Part shown: positions 1 to 8,250 of the stretch, piece after piece
How the letters are laid out: each line of letters starts with the position of its first letter
How positions within the stretch are numbered: position 1 is the first letter of the stretch
Assembly (NCBI GenBank): GCA_903897925.1
Contig: CAIUDG010000124.1
Coordinates: 1 to 35,918 of the forward strand
Length of the DNA: 35,918 bases
Source: an uncultured beta proteobacterium
GTDB taxonomy: Bacteria > Pseudomonadota > Gammaproteobacteria > Burkholderiales > Burkholderiaceae_C
Direction of reading: 5' to 3'
Translations under genes and position numbers: made by a program
Notes under the pieces: model-generated
What the model was told of the DNA's origin: nothing
Database searches by the model: none
Seen by the model: only the letters and a program-made list of their open reading frames with translations

Positions 1-905
1 GGGTTCATTTCAATCACCACCATGCGGCCATCGACCGGGTTGATGGAGAACTGCACATTCGAGCCGCCGGTATCGACACCAATCTCCCGCAGCACGGCCA
101 ACGAGGCATTGCGCAGAATTTGGTATTCCTTGTCGGTCAGGGTCTGGGCCGGGGCCACCGTGATGGAGTCACCGGTGTGCACGCCCATCGGGTCCAGATT
201 TTCAATCGAGCAGACGATGATGCAGTTGTCGGCCTTGTCGCGCACCACTTCCATCTCGTACTCTTTCCAGCCCAGCAGCGATTCTTCAATCAGCAGCTCG
301 TTGGTCGGCGAGGCTTCCAGGCCGCGCTTGCAGATGGTTTCAAACTCTTCCGAGTTGTAGGCAATGCCGCCCCCGGTTCCGCCCAGCGTGAAGCTGGGCC
401 GAATCACGGTGGGAAAGCCGACCGACTTCTGGACACTCCAGGCCTCTTCCATGCTGTGCGCAATGCCCGAGCGTGCCGACCCCAGACCAATCTTGGTCAT
501 GGCGTCCTTGAACTTCAGGCGGTCTTCGGCCTTGTCGATGGCTTCTGGGGTAGCGCCGATCAGTTCGACCTTGTATTTGTCGAGTACACCGTGGTGCCAC
601 AGGTCGAGCGCGCAATTCAACGCGGTCTGGCCGCCCATGGTGGGCAGGATCGCGTCCGGACGCTCCTTGGCGATAATTTTTTCCACCGTCTGCCAGGTGA
701 TCGGCTCGACATAGGTGACATCGGCGGTAGCCGGGTCGGTCATGATGGTGGCCGGGTTGCTGTTGATCAGGATGACCTTGTAGCCCTCCTCGCGCAGCGC
801 CTTGCAGGCCTGTACCCCGGAATAATCGAATTCGCAGGCTTGTCCGATGATGATGGGGCCGGCGCCGATGATGAGAATGCTTTTGATGTCGGTACGTTTT
901 GGCAT
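1..905 (-). CDS. carB: Carbamoyl-phosphate synthase large subunit, N-terminal part (partial)
   Basis: This is the first 301 codons of a protein that is normally about 1,070-1,080 residues; the gene runs off the left edge. It makes carbamoyl phosphate from ammonia (delivered by CarA), bicarbonate and two ATP, feeding arginine and pyrimidine synthesis in the cytoplasm. The start is ATG at 905 ([11 protein letters not shown]), followed by the CarB N-terminal signature [17 protein letters not shown] and the ATP-grasp segments [22 protein letters not shown] and [13 protein letters not shown]. Stop codons are absent to the window edge. It lies 12 nt downstream of the leuE-like gene and in the same direction as carA, so carA-leuE-carB is probably one transcript. 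No strong Shine-Dalgarno is visible ahead of it, which fits translation in an operon. Identification is secure. Confidence 0.97.
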   Translation of the reverse strand, partial: MPKRTDIKSILIIGAGPIIIGQACEFDYSGVQACKALREEGYKVILINSNPATIMTDPATADVTYVEPITWQTVEKIIAKERPDAILPTMGGQTALNCALDLWHHGVLDKYKVELIGATPEAIDKAEDRLKFKDAMTKIGLGSARSGIAHSMEEAWSVQKSVGFPTVIRPSFTLGGTGGGIAYNSEEFETICKRGLEASPTNELLIEESLLGWKEYEMEVVRDKADNCIIVCSIENLDPMGVHTGDSITVAPAQTLTDKEYQILRNASLAVLREIGVDTGGSNVQFSINPVDGRMVVIEMN

Positions 906-917
906 AGAAGTACTTGC

Positions 918-1574
918 TTAGTTCAGGCTGGCAGTGGCGAGCTTGGTTCCAAACAAGAGGAACAGGCTGCCAACGGCACTGGAGAGAATCGCCGAAAGGC
1001 GTTTGCGCGAGCGGAAGGCTTGCGCCAGACGGGCACCCATCAGGATCAGCACCGAAAGATAAACGGCACTGAAGACCATGATGATGGTGCTCAGAATCAG
1101 GAACGGAATGGCCGGTGTCGGGTAGGACGGATCAATGAACTGCACGAAAAACGACAGCAGGAACAAGATCGCTTTCGGGTTCATCAGGCTGATCACCAGC
1201 GCCCGCTGAAACGGGCGTTGCAGATTGCGTGGTGTCTGCGGGTTCGGCGCGGCTTCCTGCGCGGCGCCGTCTTTCTTGCGCAAGGCGGCACGCAACAGGT
1301 TCAGTCCAACCCAGGCCAGATAGGCTGCGCCAAAATACTTCACCACCATGAACAGCGCCGGATTCGAGCGCAGCAGGCTGGCCGCGCCCATAGCCGTGCA
1401 CAGCAGCAGAATGGTGTCGCCCAGGAACACGCCAAAAGCGCCCTGGTAGCCGGCGCGCACACCGCGCACGGTAGCCACCGACAAAACGTAAAGCGAGTTC
1501 GGGCCGGGCAGCAAAATGATGCCTAACGCGCCAATCACATACGTCCAGAGATCGGTGACCCCGTAAAAATTCAT
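918..1574 (-). CDS. leuE: LeuE-type amino-acid exporter (LysE/RhtB family)
   Basis: A 218-residue, very hydrophobic inner-membrane protein of the LysE/RhtB exporter family. It has the family's N-terminal signature [11 protein letters not shown] (about residues 21-31), the [18 protein letters not shown] segment in the middle, and about six membrane spans. The start ([16 protein letters not shown]) and the FFVQFID segment resemble Escherichia coli LeuE more than LysE or RhtB, so export of leucine or a similar neutral amino acid is the likely role; substrate is inference. Its ATG overlaps the carA stop by 4 nt (ATGA), and carB begins 12 nt after its TAA, so it is translationally coupled inside the carbamoyl-phosphate synthase operon. 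No regulator gene sits beside it, so expression probably follows carA. Confidence 0.88.
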   Translation of the reverse strand: MNFYGVTDLWTYVIGALGIILLPGPNSLYVLSVATVRGVRAGYQGAFGVFLGDTILLLCTAMGAASLLRSNPALFMVVKYFGAAYLAWVGLNLLRAALRKKDGAAQEAAPNPQTPRNLQRPFQRALVISLMNPKAILFLLSFFVQFIDPSYPTPAIPFLILSTIIMVFSAVYLSVLILMGARLAQAFRSRKRLSAILSSAVGSLFLLFGTKLATASLN

Positions 1575-2737
1575 GCGCGCGCCTCCATGGAGCGGATGAA
1601 GCGGTCAAACAGATAGCCGATGTCATGCGGACCCGGCGACGCTTCCGGGTGGCCCTGGAACGAGAACGCTGGCTGGTCGGTGCGCTCCATGCCCTGCAGC
1701 GTGTTGTCAAACAGGCTGATGTGGGTGGCACGCAGATTGGCCGGCAGGCTGGTCTCGTCGACAGCAAAACCGTGGTTCTGGCTGGTAATGGATACGCGGC
1801 CGCTATCGAGGTCTTTCACCGGATGGTTGGCGCCGTGGTGGCCGAACTTCATCTTGAAAGTGCGCGCACCTGAGGCCAGCGCCATGATCTGGTGACCGAG
1901 GCAGATGCCGAAGGTCGGAATACCGGCATCCATGATGTCCTTGGCTGCCGCAATGGCGTAGTCGCACGGTGCCGGGTCGCCCGGGCCGTTGCTCAGGAAT
2001 ACGCCGTCCGGCTGCATCGCCCGCACCTGGGCCGCCGTGGTTTGTGCCGGCACCACGCTGACTTTGCAGCCGCGCTCAGCCAGCATGCGCAGAATATTGC
2101 GTTTCACGCCGAAGTCGTAGGCCACCACATGGAAACGCGGCGCCACCTGCTGGCCGTAGCCGCGGCCCAGGGTCCACTCGGACTCGGTCCAGGCATAGCC
2201 CTGGGCGTGCGTCACCACCTGCGCCAGGTCGGAGCCGGCCATATTCGGCGCTCCACGGGCTGCGGCAAGGGCCTTTTCGACCGCCGCGCTGGTCACGCTT
2301 TCACCGGCAGCCAGGGCCAGAATGCAGCCATTCTGAGCGCCCTGGGTGCGCAACTGGCGTGTCAGCTGGCGCGTATCAATATTTGCAATCGCCACGGTGG
2401 CCTGGGCCACCAGATACTGGCGCAAGTTCTGGGTCGAACGGAAATTCGACTCCAGCAAGGGCAAGTCCTTGATGATCAGGCCAGCCGCGTGGACGCGGTC
2501 CGACTCGACATCTTCCGGATTGACGCCATAGCTGCCGATATGGGGATAGGTCAGCGTGACGATTTGCTGGCAATAGCTCGGATCCGTGAGGATCTCCTGG
2601 TAGCCGGTCATTGACGTGTTGAACACCACTTCGCCGACGGTAGAACCGGCGGCGCCAATGGAATTGCCAATATAGACCGTGCCGTCTGCGAGCGCCAGAA
2701 TGGCGGGTGGGGTAGTTCCCTTAAGAGACAAAAGCAC
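1571..2737 (-). CDS. carA: Carbamoyl-phosphate synthase small (glutaminase) subunit
   Basis: This is the glutamine amidotransferase subunit that releases ammonia for CarB, the first step shared by arginine and pyrimidine synthesis. The N-terminal CarA domain ([29 protein letters not shown]) is followed by a class I glutaminase domain. The nucleophile Cys lies in FGICLGHQ (about residue 279), and the His and Glu of the triad lie in [13 protein letters not shown] (about 363 and 365). I chose GTG at 2737 (388 aa) because GGAGA lies 6 nt upstream and conserved sequence starts there. A TTG at 2770 would give 399 aa but lacks a ribosome site. A TATAAT box at 2860-2865 suggests a 115-nt leader. The stop overlaps the leuE start by 4 nt. 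Confidence 0.96.
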   Translation of the reverse strand: MLLSLKGTTPPAILALADGTVYIGNSIGAAGSTVGEVVFNTSMTGYQEILTDPSYCQQIVTLTYPHIGSYGVNPEDVESDRVHAAGLIIKDLPLLESNFRSTQNLRQYLVAQATVAIANIDTRQLTRQLRTQGAQNGCILALAAGESVTSAAVEKALAAARGAPNMAGSDLAQVVTHAQGYAWTESEWTLGRGYGQQVAPRFHVVAYDFGVKRNILRMLAERGCKVSVVPAQTTAAQVRAMQPDGVFLSNGPGDPAPCDYAIAAAKDIMDAGIPTFGICLGHQIMALASGARTFKMKFGHHGANHPVKDLDSGRVSITSQNHGFAVDETSLPANLRATHISLFDNTLQGMERTDQPAFSFQGHPEASPGPHDIGYLFDRFIRSMEARA

Positions 2738-2859
2738 TGGTTTCTCCGAATGGGTTACGGTTAGGCCCAAACGCGCTCAAGAATGGCTCTTGGCGGATGC
2801 TGTTGAGAGGGGAAGATTCAGAGATGCGCTTGGGACAGCTGTTTTCTGGAAAGCCCCTG

Positions 2860-2865
2860 ATTATA
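2860..2865 (-). promoter_or_regulatory. Candidate -10 box for carA
   Basis: On the minus strand this reads TATAAT, a perfect sigma-70 -10 box, about 122 nt ahead of the chosen carA GTG. The -35 region is weak: the nearest match, TTTGCA, is only 14 nt upstream. It lies after the end of the RNA methyltransferase gene, so it would give carA-leuE-carB its own start point. I saw no ATG-initiated leader peptide in the roughly 115-nt leader (about 2738-2853). Confidence 0.55.
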
Positions 2866-2928
2866 GCGGAGCGGGCTGGTGCAAACCCTGATGCACCAAA
2901 TTGCGAAAGGAATTTTCTTTATCTGGCA

Positions 2929-3705
2929 TCAGCGCGACTGGCTGACACTGGCGTAAAGGCAGATGGCAGCGGCCGCTGCCACGTTGAGCGACTCTTCACC
3001 GCCCGGCTGATCAATCCGGGCGAAGTAACTGGCACGCGCCATCAGCGCCTGGCAAACGCCCTGCCCTTCATGGCCCAAAGCCCAGGCACAGGGTTGCGGC
3101 AAGTGCAGCTGCTGCACCAGTTCACCCTGGTGCGAACTGGTCACCACCAAGGGCACCGTCAGGGCCTCGACAGCGCCCAAATCCAGCCCTTCGAACAGTT
3201 GCAACCCAAAATGCGCGCCCATGCCAGCGCGCAATACCTTGGGACTCCACAAGGCTGCCGTGCCCTTGAGCGCCAGCACCTGGCGAAAACCAAAAGCGCC
3301 GGCCCTGCGCAGGATCGAGCCGACATTGCCAGCGTCCTGCACCCGGTCCAAAATCACCGTGGCGGCCTGGCCCTGGATTTCGGCCGGCGCCGGCAAGTCC
3401 AGCACGAAGCCGATTTTCGCGGGTGAGGGCAATCCGCTGAGTTCATCAAACAGGGCATCGCTGACCAGCAGGGTGCGCGCTGCCGTGGCTGCCAGCGCAG
3501 CGTTTTGCGGCGTCCAAAAGCTTTCGGCAAACACGGCCAGGGCCGGCTGCAAGCCGCGCTGCAACGCGGCACGGCACAAATGGTCGCCCTCAACCCAATA
3601 GCGTCCGGCCTTGCGGTAACCGGTGTTGTCCTGCGCCAGACGGCGCAATTCCTTGAGCTGCGGATTGTCGCGCGAGCGGATGATGACGGCTTCGGTCACG
3701 CCCAT
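2929..3705 (-). CDS. SpoU/TrmH-family RNA 2'-O-methyltransferase
   Basis: A 258-residue SPOUT methyltransferase predicted to 2'-O-methylate rRNA or tRNA with S-adenosylmethionine. An N-terminal substrate-binding region (about 1-105, with RRLAQDNTGYRKAGRYWVEG typical of the SpoU substrate-binding domain) precedes the knotted catalytic domain. The three family motifs are present: LDRVQDAGNVGSILRRAGAF (119-138), WALGHEGQGV (208-217) and IDQPGGEESLNVAAAAAIC (231-249). The Asn and Arg of motif 1 and the Glu-Ser-Leu-Asn-Val of motif 3 are intact. It starts 3 nt after the rnhB stop (TGAACCATG) and so is coupled to it. Family is certain, but the target nucleotide cannot be read from sequence; RlmB or TrmH functions are possible, so no symbol is given. 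Confidence 0.9.
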   Translation of the reverse strand: MGVTEAVIIRSRDNPQLKELRRLAQDNTGYRKAGRYWVEGDHLCRAALQRGLQPALAVFAESFWTPQNAALAATAARTLLVSDALFDELSGLPSPAKIGFVLDLPAPAEIQGQAATVILDRVQDAGNVGSILRRAGAFGFRQVLALKGTAALWSPKVLRAGMGAHFGLQLFEGLDLGAVEALTVPLVVTSSHQGELVQQLHLPQPCAWALGHEGQGVCQALMARASYFARIDQPGGEESLNVAAAAAICLYASVSQSR

Positions 3706-3708
3706 GGT

Positions 3709-4341
3709 TCAGCCCAGCACCTGCGCCACCGGCGCAAACGTCTTGCGGTGCCAGGGACAGGCCCCGTGCTCACGCAAAGCCAGCAAATGGGCCGCCGTGC
3801 CATAGCCCTTGTGGGTGGCAAATCCGTATTGCGGATACTGCAGGTCGAGTTCTTCACACATCCGGTCGCGTGTGACCTTGGCCAAAATAGAGGCTGCCGA
3901 AATCGCCGGCACCAGCGCGTCGCCTCCCACAATCGCCTCAGCCAGCACATCCAGCACCGGAAGGCGGTTGCCGTCGACCAGCACCTTGGCCGGTTTCAGG
4001 CGCAGGCCCGCTACCGCCCGGCGCATCGCCAGCAGGGTCGCCTGCAATATATTCAACTGGTCGATTTCTTCCACCGAGGCCTGGGCCACACAACAGCACA
4101 AGGCCTTGGCACGGATTTCGTCGTACAGGCGGTCTCGTTGCCTGGCACTCAGTTTCTTGGAGTCGTTCAGGCCCTGGATCGGATGCATATCGTCCAAGAT
4201 GACGGCGGCAGCGACCACCGGTCCGGCCAGCGGACCACGCCCGGCTTCATCGACCCCGGCGACCAGCCCCGGCAGGTCAAACACAAAGGCACTTTGGCCG
4301 GCCAGTAAAGGCTTAGCTTTGGAGGATTTTCTGGATGACAT
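3709..4341 (-). CDS. rnhB: Ribonuclease HII
   Basis: A 210-residue RNase HII that cuts RNA in RNA-DNA hybrids and starts removal of single ribonucleotides from DNA. The catalytic acidic residues are in [14 protein letters not shown] (Asp31 and Glu32), VDGN (Asp123) and [14 protein letters not shown] (Asp141); the LNDSKKLS and GYGT motifs are also present. Length matches the family. The start at 4341 lies inside the 3' end of lpxB (29-nt overlap). The lpxB-rnhB-methyltransferase order is common beside lipid A genes in proteobacteria. The N-terminal 24 residues are basic and poorly conserved, so a slightly later start is possible, but there is no better ATG before the core. Confidence 0.95.
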   Translation of the reverse strand: MSSRKSSKAKPLLAGQSAFVFDLPGLVAGVDEAGRGPLAGPVVAAAVILDDMHPIQGLNDSKKLSARQRDRLYDEIRAKALCCCVAQASVEEIDQLNILQATLLAMRRAVAGLRLKPAKVLVDGNRLPVLDVLAEAIVGGDALVPAISAASILAKVTRDRMCEELDLQYPQYGFATHKGYGTAAHLLALREHGACPWHRKTFAPVAQVLG

Positions 4342-5491
4342 CGGACGCTATTGTCGCGGTGTCGCGGCGCAGTTCATGGTGCATGGCCAGAAATTTTGCG
4401 TTCAGTTGCTGCAGCCGCTGCGGATCGCTCTGGGGCGCCTCCAGCCAGGCCAGGGTTTCCTGCGCCAGACGCGCTGGCGTAGCCTGGTCTTGCAGCAATT
4501 CGGGCACCACGAATTCGCCACACAAGATATTCGGCAGGCCCACCCAGGGTTGCAGCCGTTTGCGCTGCATGATGGCAGCAGACAAGCGACTCTGGTGGTA
4601 GCTGATCACCATCGGGCGCTTGAACAATGCGGCCTCCAGGGTGGCGGTACCACTGGCCAGCAAGGTCACATCGCAGGCCGCCAGCGCGCTGTGCGATTGG
4701 CCCTCGAGCACCTGCAAGCGTTCGCCCAAACCGCTGCGCTGCGCCAGTTGCTGCAACTTGGCCCGGAACCCGGGCGCTGCCGGAACGACAAAGCGTGTCG
4801 CCGGGCGCGCCTTCTGGACCAGCGCGGCGGCCTGAAAAAAGCGCTCGGCCAGATGCGCTATTTCAGAATCCCGACTGCCCGGCAAAATGGCAACCACGGT
4901 GTCCTCTTCCGCCAGGCCGAGCGACAGGCGCGCGGCCTGGCGATCCGGCACCAGCGGAATCATCTGGGCCAGCGGATGGCCCACATAGGTAGCGGCAATG
5001 CCGTTGTGCTGCAGCAAGGCCGGTTCAAAGGGAAAAATACACAGCACATGGTCGGCACTGCGGCGGATTTTCTCCATCCGTTCCGGACGCCAGGCCCAGA
5101 CCGAGGGCGACACGAAATGCACAGTGCGTATTCCGGCTGCGCGCAGATCGGCTTCCAGATCAAGATTGAAATCGGGCGCGTCGACACCCAGGAAAATATC
5201 CGGACGCTCCACCAGCAGGCGCGCGCGCAACTGCTTGCGGATGCCGACGATCTCGGGATAACGGCGCAGGGTGTCCCAATTAAAGCCATGCACCGACAAC
5301 TTGTGGTGCGGCCACCAGGCCGAAAATCCCAGGCGCTGCATTTGCGGACCACCAATGCCGGCGGCCACGGCTTGCGGCCAGCGCTGCCGGACCCCAGCCA
5401 GCAACAAGCCGGCCAGCAAGTCGCCGGAGGCTTCACCAGCCACCATGGCGAGGAAGGGTGCGCTGTGGGAGTCGCGGGCCGGCACCGACAT
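4313..5491 (-). CDS. lpxB: Lipid-A-disaccharide synthase
   Basis: A 392-residue GT19 glycosyltransferase that joins 2,3-diacylglucosamine-1-phosphate to UDP-2,3-diacylglucosamine, giving the lipid A disaccharide on the cytoplasmic face of the inner membrane. Recognisable pieces are the N-terminal [40 protein letters not shown], the GHPLAQMIP segment, [13 protein letters not shown] and, near the C-terminus, [19 protein letters not shown]. All are typical of LpxB, and the length is usual. It starts 7 nt after the lpxA stop and overlaps rnhB by 29 nt, so it is part of the lpxD-fabZ-lpxA-lpxB cluster. Nothing is missing. Confidence 0.96.
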   Translation of the reverse strand: MSVPARDSHSAPFLAMVAGEASGDLLAGLLLAGVRQRWPQAVAAGIGGPQMQRLGFSAWWPHHKLSVHGFNWDTLRRYPEIVGIRKQLRARLLVERPDIFLGVDAPDFNLDLEADLRAAGIRTVHFVSPSVWAWRPERMEKIRRSADHVLCIFPFEPALLQHNGIAATYVGHPLAQMIPLVPDRQAARLSLGLAEEDTVVAILPGSRDSEIAHLAERFFQAAALVQKARPATRFVVPAAPGFRAKLQQLAQRSGLGERLQVLEGQSHSALAACDVTLLASGTATLEAALFKRPMVISYHQSRLSAAIMQRKRLQPWVGLPNILCGEFVVPELLQDQATPARLAQETLAWLEAPQSDPQRLQQLNAKFLAMHHELRRDTATIASDVIQKILQS

Positions 5492-5498
5492 CGGGTGC

Positions 5499-6293
5499 TT
5501 AGCGGACGATACCGCGCTGGCGCGAACTCTGGTCCAGGAAGCTGAGCATCAGTTCGACGTCAGCGGCAGCTTCGGGAACCGCAGTGGCGAGTTCGGCGAT
5601 GCGGCCACGTGCCAGGTCCAGTGTCAGGTCTTCCCGGTACAGGGCCTTGTGCATGGCTTTCACTGCGGAAATCCGGTCGACCGAAAAACCACGCCGGCGC
5701 AGGCCTTCGAAATTCATGGAGCGCGCCGCCGCCGGTTGCCCCTGGCACATGACAAAGGGCGGCAGATCGGCAAACAGCACCGAGCACATGGCCGTCATGC
5801 TGTGGGCACCGATGCGTACAAACTGGTGCACCACGGTAAAGCCGCCCAGGATCACCCAGTCACCGACATGCACATGGCCGGCCAATTGCGAGTTGTTGGC
5901 AAAGATGGTGTGGTTGCCCACATTGCAGTCGTGCGCCAAATGCACATAGGCCATGATCCAGTTGTCATTGCCCAGGCGGGTCACGCCGGCATCGCCTGGC
6001 GAGCCGATATTGAAGGTGCAGAACTCGCGGATCGTGTTGCGGTCCCCAATCACCAGCTCACACGGTTCGCCGGCATATTTCTTGTCCTGCGGCACGGCGC
6101 CCAGCGAATTGAATTGAAAAATGCGGTTGTCGCTGCCAATCGTGGTGTGGCCTTCGATCACGCAATGCGGTCCCACAGTGGTTCCAGCACCAATGCGCAC
6201 ATGCGGGCCAATGACGGTGTAAGGCCCGACGCTGACCGAGCTGTCAAGCTCGGCCTTGGGGTCGACCAGGGCGGTGGCGTGAATCGCGCTCAC
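5499..6293 (-). CDS. lpxA: UDP-N-acetylglucosamine O-acyltransferase
   Basis: A 264-residue left-handed beta-helix enzyme that transfers a 3-hydroxyacyl chain from acyl carrier protein to UDP-GlcNAc, the first step of lipid A synthesis. Hexapeptide repeats fill the first 190 residues ([40 protein letters not shown]); the catalytic His is in [10 protein letters not shown] (about residue 121), and the C-terminal helical domain follows. I chose GTG at 6293 ([12 protein letters not shown]) because GAGG lies 8 nt upstream, overlapping the fabZ stop, and this gives the normal length. The TTG at 6311 would add six residues and overlap fabZ by 8 nt. The gene lies between fabZ and lpxB, the usual order. 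Confidence 0.95.
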   Translation of the reverse strand: MSAIHATALVDPKAELDSSVSVGPYTVIGPHVRIGAGTTVGPHCVIEGHTTIGSDNRIFQFNSLGAVPQDKKYAGEPCELVIGDRNTIREFCTFNIGSPGDAGVTRLGNDNWIMAYVHLAHDCNVGNHTIFANNSQLAGHVHVGDWVILGGFTVVHQFVRIGAHSMTAMCSVLFADLPPFVMCQGQPAAARSMNFEGLRRRGFSVDRISAVKAMHKALYREDLTLDLARGRIAELATAVPEAAADVELMLSFLDQSSRQRGIVR

Positions 6294-6303
6294 GGCTCGG
6301 ACC

Positions 6304-6744
6304 TCAGGCAACGGCGCGCATGGCGCAGGTTAGCTCGGCTTCCACCGCCAGCTCACCGTCGACTTTGGCGCAGGCCTTGAATTTGAAAATGCCGGCTTTC
6401 ATGCGCAACATTTCCACTTCCAGCACCAGCTGGTCACCCGGCTCGACCGGGCGCTTGAAGCGCGCGCCGTCGATACCGGCAAAGTAATACACCATTTCAT
6501 CGGTGGGCGAAGTGTCCAGCGCATCAAAGGCCAGCAGGGCTGCGGCCTGCGCCAGCGCTTCCAGCATCAGCACGCCCGGCATCACCGGGCGGTGTGGAAA
6601 GTGCCCCTGAAAGAAGGGTTCATTCATGGTCACATTTTTCAAGGCCCGGATGGTCTTGCCTTTTTCCAGGGCGACGACACGGTCCACCAGCAAAAACGGG
6701 TAACGGTGCGGCAGCTGTTTCAGAATTTTGTGAATATCCATCAT
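6304..6744 (-). CDS. fabZ: 3-hydroxyacyl-[acyl-carrier-protein] dehydratase FabZ
   Basis: A 146-residue hot-dog fold enzyme that dehydrates 3-hydroxyacyl-ACP in fatty-acid elongation. It competes with LpxA and LpxD for hydroxyacyl-ACP, which is why it often lies among the lpx genes. The active-site stretch [20 protein letters not shown] holds His48 and Glu62. The N-terminal [16 protein letters not shown] is the usual FabZ beginning. It begins with ATGATG, and the first ATG overlaps the lpxD TGA by 4 nt (ATGA). Its own TGA lies 10 nt ahead of the lpxA start and contributes to that gene's ribosome-binding site. Length and residues are normal. Confidence 0.97.
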   Translation of the reverse strand: MMDIHKILKQLPHRYPFLLVDRVVALEKGKTIRALKNVTMNEPFFQGHFPHRPVMPGVLMLEALAQAAALLAFDALDTSPTDEMVYYFAGIDGARFKRPVEPGDQLVLEVEMLRMKAGIFKFKACAKVDGELAVEAELTCAMRAVA

Positions 6745-7715
6745 GATTTGGCTTCTTTCTCTATCGTTTTTATACGGTCACGCAGGGCATGCAACTGTTT
6801 CAGGGTTGCCGCATTGCGCTCCCAATTGGCGTTCTCATCCAACGGAAAAATTCCGGTGTAATTTCCTGGCTTGGTGATGGACTTGCTGACCACGGTGGCG
6901 GCAGATATGTGTACCTGATCGGCCAGCCGCAGATGCCCCAGCACAATCGCCCCGCCACCCAGCGTGCAATTGGCGCCGATGCTGGCACTGCCAGCCACAC
7001 CAACGCATCCGGCCATGGCCGTGTTGCGACCCACGTGCACGTTGTGGCCGATTTGAATCAGGTTGTCGAGCTTGACGCCATCTTCGATCACGGTGTCCTG
7101 CAAGGCGCCGCGGTCGATGCAGGTGTTGGCACCGATTTCCACGTCATTGCCGATGCGCACCGCACCCAGTTGTTCAATTTTTTCCCAGCGCTCGCCGTCC
7201 GGCGCAAAGCCGAAACCGTCGGCGCCGATCACCACGCCCGGATGCACGATGCAGCGCGCGCCCAGCTGACAGTCCTCACCCACCGTGACGCGCGAATACA
7301 GCACGCTGTCGGCGCCGATAACGGCACCACGCTCAATCACGCACAGGGCACCAACCCGGGCACTGGGGTGCACCTGGGCCTCGGCATCAACCACCGCGCT
7401 GGGGTGGATAAAACCACCCTGTGCAGCACCCTTGCGGCGGCGCCACAGCTGCGTCAGCTTGGCGAAATACAGATAGGGGTTGCTGGAAACAATGCAGGCA
7501 CCACGCAGGCGCGCCACCGCTTCCATGCTCGGCCCGACAATCACACACGCCGCGTGCGAACCACGCAACTGCGACTGGTATTTGGCATTGCTCAGGAAGG
7601 CGATGTCGCCGCTGCCAGCACTTTCCAGCGGCGCAAGGCCGGTGATTTCCAGCTGCGGGGCACCATGCAAGGTGCCGCCCAGTGCCTCTACGATGGTAGC
7701 CAGCGTCAGGGGCAT
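6741..7715 (-). CDS. lpxD: UDP-3-O-(3-hydroxyacyl)glucosamine N-acyltransferase
   Basis: A 324-residue enzyme that adds the second, amide-linked hydroxyacyl chain during lipid A synthesis. The N-terminal uridine-binding domain ([20 protein letters not shown]) is followed by a long left-handed beta-helix of hexapeptide repeats (about 100-275). The catalytic His is in [11 protein letters not shown] (about residue 224), with [10 protein letters not shown] ahead of it as in other LpxD proteins. A C-terminal helix ([20 protein letters not shown]) closes the protein. The ATG at 7715 gives the usual start. It lies 25 nt after skp and overlaps fabZ by 4 nt. Confidence 0.96.
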   Translation of the reverse strand: MPLTLATIVEALGGTLHGAPQLEITGLAPLESAGSGDIAFLSNAKYQSQLRGSHAACVIVGPSMEAVARLRGACIVSSNPYLYFAKLTQLWRRRKGAAQGGFIHPSAVVDAEAQVHPSARVGALCVIERGAVIGADSVLYSRVTVGEDCQLGARCIVHPGVVIGADGFGFAPDGERWEKIEQLGAVRIGNDVEIGANTCIDRGALQDTVIEDGVKLDNLIQIGHNVHVGRNTAMAGCVGVAGSASIGANCTLGGGAIVLGHLRLADQVHISAATVVSKSITKPGNYTGIFPLDENANWERNAATLKQLHALRDRIKTIEKEAKS

Positions 7716-7740
7716 GGCTCAGCGTCCGCCAGCGCCCGAA

Positions 7741-8250
7741 TTACTTCGCGCCAGCATTCAGCATCTTGAGAATTTTTTCCGTGATATCAATCTTCGGATT
7801 GAAGTAGACCGCCTCTTGCAACACCAGGTCGTATTTCTCGGTTTCTGCGAGTTGGCGAATCGCCTTGGTGGCCTTGTCCAGCACCTGGCGTAGTTCTTCG
7901 TTCTGGCGGCTGTTCAGGTCTTCGTCAAATTCACGCTTTTTGCGCTGGAAGTCGCGGCCCTGGTCGGCGTATTCCTTTTGCTTGGCGACGCGCTGGCTCT
8001 CGGTCATGGTGGGCGCATCGCGCTCAAACTTTTCGCTGAACGACTTCAGCGAAGCCTGCAGATCGGCCAGATCTTTCTGGCGCTTGGAGAATTCCGACTC
8101 CAGCTTGGCGGTAGCCGCCTTGGCCGGAGCCGACTCGCTGGTGATGCGCTGCACGTTGATATAAGCAATGTGGGATTCTTGCGCCGACGCAGTAAGCGCT
8201 GCCACGGACAGCAGCAGGCCCAAAACCCAGGATGATTTAAGTGTCGTCAT
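7741..8250 (-). CDS. skp: Periplasmic OmpH/Skp-family chaperone
   Basis: A 169-residue OmpH/Skp-type chaperone that holds unfolded outer-membrane proteins in the periplasm for delivery to the BAM complex. Residues 1-23 form a signal peptide with likely cleavage at ASA|QE. The mature part starts with the family strand SHIAYINVQRI, followed by a long charged helical, coiled-coil arm (about 40-135) and a C-terminal strand (YDLVLQEAVYFNP). Length is normal. The ATG overlaps the bamA TAA by 1 nt (TAATG), so the two are translationally coupled. This fits a chaperone made together with its partner insertase. Confidence 0.93.
   Translation of the reverse strand: MTTLKSSWVLGLLLSVAALTASAQESHIAYINVQRITSESAPAKAATAKLESEFSKRQKDLADLQASLKSFSEKFERDAPTMTESQRVAKQKEYADQGRDFQRKKREFDEDLNSRQNEELRQVLDKATKAIRQLAETEKYDLVLQEAVYFNPKIDITEKILKMLNAGAK

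Noticed and set aside
120..1526. 468-codon plus-strand frame opposite carB and leuE
   Set aside because: Antisense shadow of strongly recognisable minus-strand genes in GC-rich DNA; it runs across two genes and has no family features.
3809..5545. 578-codon plus-strand frame opposite rnhB and lpxB
   Set aside because: Same reason: GC-rich antisense frame over conserved genes, with no domain or ribosome site.
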